Assembly: GCF_932276165.1 (NCBI RefSeq)
Contig: NC_063983.1
Coordinates: 4,595,501-4,659,500 of the forward strand
Origin: Plutella xylostella
Taxonomy: Eukaryota; Arthropoda; Insecta; Lepidoptera; Plutellidae
DNA: 64,000 nt
Direction: 5' to 3'
In this document: positions 60,033 through 64,000 of the stretch, one piece after another
How positions within the stretch are numbered: position 1 is the first letter of the stretch
Layout of the letters: every line of letters begins with the position of its first letter
Notes under the pieces: model-generated
The model's database searches: none
What the model was told of the DNA's origin: nothing
The model's input: only the letters and a program-made list of their open reading frames with translations
Program-made: the position numbers and the translations under genes

Positions 60033-61049
60033 GACACCAGCGCACCGTCCACACTCTCGCACTCCCGTTCCTTTGCGCAACCTCATACAGAGTCTGGATG
60101 GGCCATAAGCAGATACTCTACAAATTTCACGCTGATAGATTACCTAATACATATAAAGTACGTAGGGACATATTATAATGTTATCGATGAACAGGTCGTG
60201 CTCACCCATCCCTCGGAACTGGCTCAGTCTCCCCGAAAGGACAAGATCAGTATGTAAAGGAGGTGCGACTCGCTCGTAAGCCCTAATAGCGCCACGAAGC
60301 CTTCCAAGGAACCTCCACTATGACGGCAACTTTGCAACATCTGCCGACAGGGCAAAAACTACTTTCAAACGAAGTACTTAAAACACAAGATTGCAAAGTA
60401 GAAAGAAGGGTGAAAGTCTTTGATGCTCCTATTATCATTTCAAGTGCTCTGATTGATGTCACTTATTAAAGTTGTAATGGCGCTACATATAGAGCCCGGT
60501 TTAAGTGGCGTCATAAAAATGATTTGTCTACACTAAACTTGACACACGGCGGCGAGAAATTTGCAAAAAATGCCAATTATACTATTTTTGTTGCTTGGTG
60601 AAGCAAGTTCGCCAGATTTGCGGCAATACGTCTTGAAATTTAGACCGCAATTAAAGAAGATTAGTTCACGGGCATAGAAAATTGGTTATTTCGTAACAAA
60701 TGGCGCCGGCTACTTGTTTTTTTTTATTGCCCGACAGGAAAGCGTCAGGTTCTCGCCTGCCACTTTAAATATTAATTGAACGTAATTATTCTGCGCGACC
60801 GTTACATAGGTATTTCGAGAGGAACTTCGTAAATTCAGAATAATGGTTAGTTTACGCAAGCATAGCTCGTGTCCACAGAGACGCAATAAATATTCACAGC
60901 TTCATGGTTCAATTTAAAATGTTACTTCGTAACAGGGGTACAGAATGCAAAAGAGTAGATAAAAGTATCCATGTTGTCTCAGGCGAGCATGGATTTATTG
61001 TAGTTTCCCTCCAGTTAGTAGCAAATCAATGGCAGTGGCGCGTTGCGCG
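60033..61049. other. Unique stretch, nothing recognised
   Basis: Balanced then AT-rich, with no supported gene. Frame 60904-61335 (143 codons) crosses a poly-T tract and a GC-rich block and ends in low-complexity sequence. It is not called. Confidence 0.4.
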
Positions 61050-61125
61050 TGCGCATCGGAAGTGGCTCGCGCCGCCCCCGCGCGCCATTGTGCGCCGCCG
61101 CCGCCTCCTAACCGGCCCTGTGTAT
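61050..61125. promoter_or_regulatory. Small GC-rich block
   Basis: GCGCGCCATTGTGCGCCGCC and a (GCC)n-like run within AT-rich DNA. It is possibly a regulatory core. Nothing more specific is visible. Confidence 0.2.
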
Positions 61126-61164
61126 TTGTTAATAAATACTTACATTACATTTGTAGGAAAAAGA

Positions 61165-61740
61165 AAAAATGGGCAATTTTTTTTTATTTATTTATTAGGT
61201 TTTTTAACTGACACACACTTTACATTTATAAAAAGAAAACATCACAATACATGCCACAGTGGGCATCCAATTACAGAAAAACACAACTTTTACAACACAA
61301 TCGAGCAAAACGATGCACTAATAGCCGGCATATAATTAACTTAACTTCTAACGAGCATAAAATACATAAATGCGACTAGGACACTATACATATAGGATCT
61401 AACAGCTAGCATGTATTACTTACAAAAGGTGGTCAAAAGTCAATCCACTCATTCACGATCGACCCATTTTACCTTATTAACTATACGTCTAGCGTCTACC
61501 TATACTATACTTACGGAACCTAATGTTACTCAAGATCCCAAAATATTAAAAACTTAAGTATACATAGTATACCTACTAAAATAAATTTTATCCACACTCA
61601 GGAAAAAACGAGTAAAAGTGACCCGTTAGGAGTGCGCCATCTACCGGCGGCGCGTGGTACTTTACGACGCTCAGCTTATTTACAGTAATGTTTATAAACG
61701 CCCCCCTCGACCGCCGCTAATACTGCCTCGCTGATCATTT
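61165..61740 (-). other. Possible minus-strand 3' UTR
   Basis: Read on the minus strand, this ends in TGTGTGTCAGTTAAAAAACC then TAATAAATAAATAAAAAAAA, which resembles a polyadenylation region. At its other end a 20-residue frame (MISEAVLAAVEGGVYKHYCK, stop at 61676-61678) could be the tail of a terminal exon, but no pyrimidine tract precedes it. Alternatively this is plain AT-rich DNA with an A run. Confidence 0.15.
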
Positions 61741-63616
61741 CTATTAGATACTAATGACTACTTTAATGTTCACCGGGATGTATTGGAGTCTATTGTGTGT
61801 TGGTGCGCTGTCTGTGAGGTTTGGAGGTTAATTGTTTGTTTGTTTGGTTCTGATCGGTTCCTTCTTGTTAGTGCTGACGTGTTTTACTAACTTGGGAATG
61901 CTATGGAAATAACGTATACATTGTTATGCCTGTTATGATAAATGTTTTACTTTAGACTTTTATAAATTTAGTAAAATGAAAGAAAAATATAAACAAAAAC
62001 AAAACATTTGTTTGTAGCCACCTCATATTACGTTTTTTTATACAAATTTATCGTATTGATTCTCATCGTATCCATCAGCTTTGTGAGTGACCGCGAAGCA
62101 TCTCGTGCGCAAAAACAGCATTTCTTCGAAAAGCGCACGGATTCAGATCCAATTACATTTTGTTCCTTGAAATGACCGGTCCAATTGCTCTCGACCGCAC
62201 CTTAATTAACACAAGGCTAGTAATCAGTAGCAAAGTTCAACGAAAGCGGATTTCGAAACCCCGCACGCATGCGTCCGTCAGCCGTGGCAACAATGAGACG
62301 CCATGCCTTCGCCTCTTTGCTAATTAAAAAAAATACCAATTTAAACGTCGAACTCAAGGCGACCTGGATACCGTTTTTATTCACCCTTAATGAGGACCAT
62401 ACACGGCGCGCCCGCTCCAGAATTTGCATTGATCTTCGTAAGTAATTGCTCGCGAGGAAATTGCCTCTTTAGTAAACCAATTTGGCTCGTCCATCTGACA
62501 GAGCTCTTGTCAACCCTGAGGAATTGATCGGCCATTATGTGCCGAGGATTTCTGATTAGGCAAAGAAGTTATCGGCCCCAAGACGGAGGAATTCTTTTGA
62601 GTCGATTCAGCTTTCTCGAGTGACAACACCGTGCGACATTTACAAGAGCGCTTTGCGAGACGCCCACTTCATAAATTTCAGAACAATAATTGAATGGCTC
62701 TATCACTTAGATCTTGGCATCGTGCTACATTTGTCTACGGTTAATATGCAATAATAGCCCCATGAATAATCTTGGCTATTCGATAGTACATCGTCAACAA
62801 ATTATGCGTGGGGTGGGCCGGCGAATGTGTTATGGCTTAGTTGTTGCTTAACATTACCTATTGATGTATCGAATATTCCATTCCGTCGTTGGGGGGCTAT
62901 TATTTGCCGACATGTTATTGAAATTATCAGTTTACTTAAACGTAAGTGCCGAATCATAAAAAGCCTCATCATTAATAACAAACGTTAAAACTTAACAATT
63001 GGCTGTCAGACACACATTATCTGCTCAAATCTTCTGACATTTCTGTCTCACAAATGCCAAGGCCTCCAGATACTCAATGTGGGATGGGTATTGTTGATGC
63101 TGTTTTAATTGTCACAACTCTTTGAATCTAATTGCATAGCATATTGGTCTTATTTATATTCACGGAGACATAGTCAGGACGAGGAAGTCGTGGTTTTAGA
63201 GCGGGTAAGCTATTTGCATCTTATTCATGAGGATAGGCATATTCATATTAGTAAGTATGTATTATATTTAAGGACAGTATGTATGTATTTTACTACTCAG
63301 ATTATATACTATTCAGATTATAATAATAAATTATTCGATTACAGCTGCGTAGCTCCTATGCATATAACATTATTTTAAAAAATATAGAATACAATGATTA
63401 CCAGTAATACACATTCGTAATACAAAATATTATAAGTAAAGACAAACAGAAAAATATCAATTACAAACCCCACTACCAATCTAACTTTCGTCTGCAATCT
63501 CTCCATTAACCTTCGCTACAAAAGCAATTGCTTCTTCTCTTTGTATCTACAATCTGCATCCATCAGGCAGCACCTTTGCCCCTGGCTGCTAATCCTATGA
63601 CATTAGCCGTGACTGA
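61741..63616. other. Unique tract, enhancer-like in its middle
   Basis: About 62060-62720 is balanced, motif-rich and repeat-free, with TTGATCGGCCATTATGTGCC among others. No transposons occur in 1.9 kb. A donor-like CGG|GTAAGC at 63204/63205 follows an open frame ending EEVVVLER, but its acceptor is weak. Confidence 0.35.
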
Positions 63617-63690
63617 GGGGGTTACTCTATACGACGAAAAACGAACTTTCAGAGCGCTGCTACGCGAGCCACGACTCTATCTGAGGTGCG
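63617..63690. mobile_element. MITE, GGGGTTACTCTATAC family, left half
   Basis: GGGGTTACTCTATACGACGA then AAAACGAAC and GCTGCTACGCGAGCCACGAC. It matches copy 2 at 53500-53560. The right terminus is missing, so the copy is truncated. It lies 37 bases before a Harbinger-like MITE. Confidence 0.7.
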
Positions 63691-63727
63691 ATCACAGGAT
63701 TCGATACTATTTTCGAAACTACACTAA

Positions 63728-63852
63728 GGGTCACTTTTACCAAACGCTTATATATAAAATAGTATTTAAATCAAATCTTAAATACATTTTGTACTAACTG
63801 ACAGACGTATGACAGGCTACTAAATACGTTTAGCGTTTGGTGAAATTCCACC
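63728..63852. mobile_element. Harbinger-like MITE with TAA duplication, copy 2
   Basis: GGGTCACTTTTACCAAACGC at the left and GCGTTTGGTGAAATTCCACC at the right, flanked by TAA (63725-63727 and 63853-63855). The right-hand 40 bases are nearly identical to 48343-48381. The interior differs in length, so these are separately deleted members of one family. Confidence 0.75.
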
Positions 63853-64000
63853 TAAAATGAAAAAAACAAATGTCACTTTTGGAACTGTAACAAATTTGCC
63901 TTACATTTTGACAGTGACAGTTGACGATACGCAACGTAAACGAAGGTTTCGAATCTTATAATCGCTGGTTGTATTAAAACGTGCCGATTGCACGTTAGGT

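Noticed and set aside
60904..61335. Longest open frame in the window (143 codons)
   Set aside because: It runs through a GC-rich block, a poly-T tract and AT-rich DNA with changing composition and no conserved-looking segment.
61676..61738. Twenty-residue minus-strand frame MISEAVLAAVEGGVYKHYCK
   Set aside because: Attractive as a C-terminus, but no acceptor with a pyrimidine tract lies upstream. It is kept only as part of a low-confidence 3' UTR note.
63528..63797. 89-codon frame with a hydrophobic start
   Set aside because: Its body is the left half of one MITE plus the left end of another, and the N-terminus has no clear signal peptide cleavage context.

Overview
The window looks like intronic and intergenic DNA from a moth or butterfly (Lepidoptera). 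It is AT-rich with no dense coding. It carries repeats I recognise from lepidopteran genomes: tRNA-derived SINEs with intact A and B boxes, RTE-like LINE 3' ends whose frame reads WMRKAEDRVLW, a Helitron with a TC start and a CTAG end, a high-copy repeat starting GGGTTCCGTAGCC, and small TIR elements with TAA target duplications. There is no complete protein gene, tRNA, rRNA or CRISPR array. The genus assignment and all family names come from memory, not from a search.

Layout. 1-12 kb: two SINEs, LINE tails, a GC-rich block (about 1500-1810) that may be a promoter or non-coding first exon, a MITE with 49-bp perfect inverted repeats (7555-7763), and two tandem LINE tails (9541-9771). 12-24 kb: a Helitron (12395-12602), a pre-miRNA-like hairpin (13257-13345), a CpG-rich block (15485-15610), and long unique tracts. 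24-36 kb: mostly unique AT-rich sequence, plus two exon-like segments on the + strand, a 70-nt cassette-like exon (30052-30121) and a terminal exon of 55 codons with a stop (35005-35172). 36-41 kb: unique, enhancer-like DNA with a CpG-rich block. 41-55 kb: a repeat-dense zone with nested SINE insertions, the GGGTTCCGTAGCC repeat, an unclassified 2.7-kb TIR element (44514-47257) containing an RTE fragment, a TE-derived small ORF, several MITEs and a 5'-truncated SINE. 55-64 kb: unique DNA with a few MITEs and a possible 38-nt non-coding micro-exon.

How the parts relate. The only plausible protein-coding signal belongs to a + strand gene with introns of several kilobases. The 70-nt exon is not a multiple of three, so including or skipping it would switch the reading frame of the terminal exon. 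I do not recognise the protein. The GC-rich, repeat-free tracts suggest a locus with many cis-regulatory elements, but that is inference.

Most interesting items: the miRNA-like hairpin, the frame-switching exon pair, and the large TIR element with five copies of a subterminal 10-mer.
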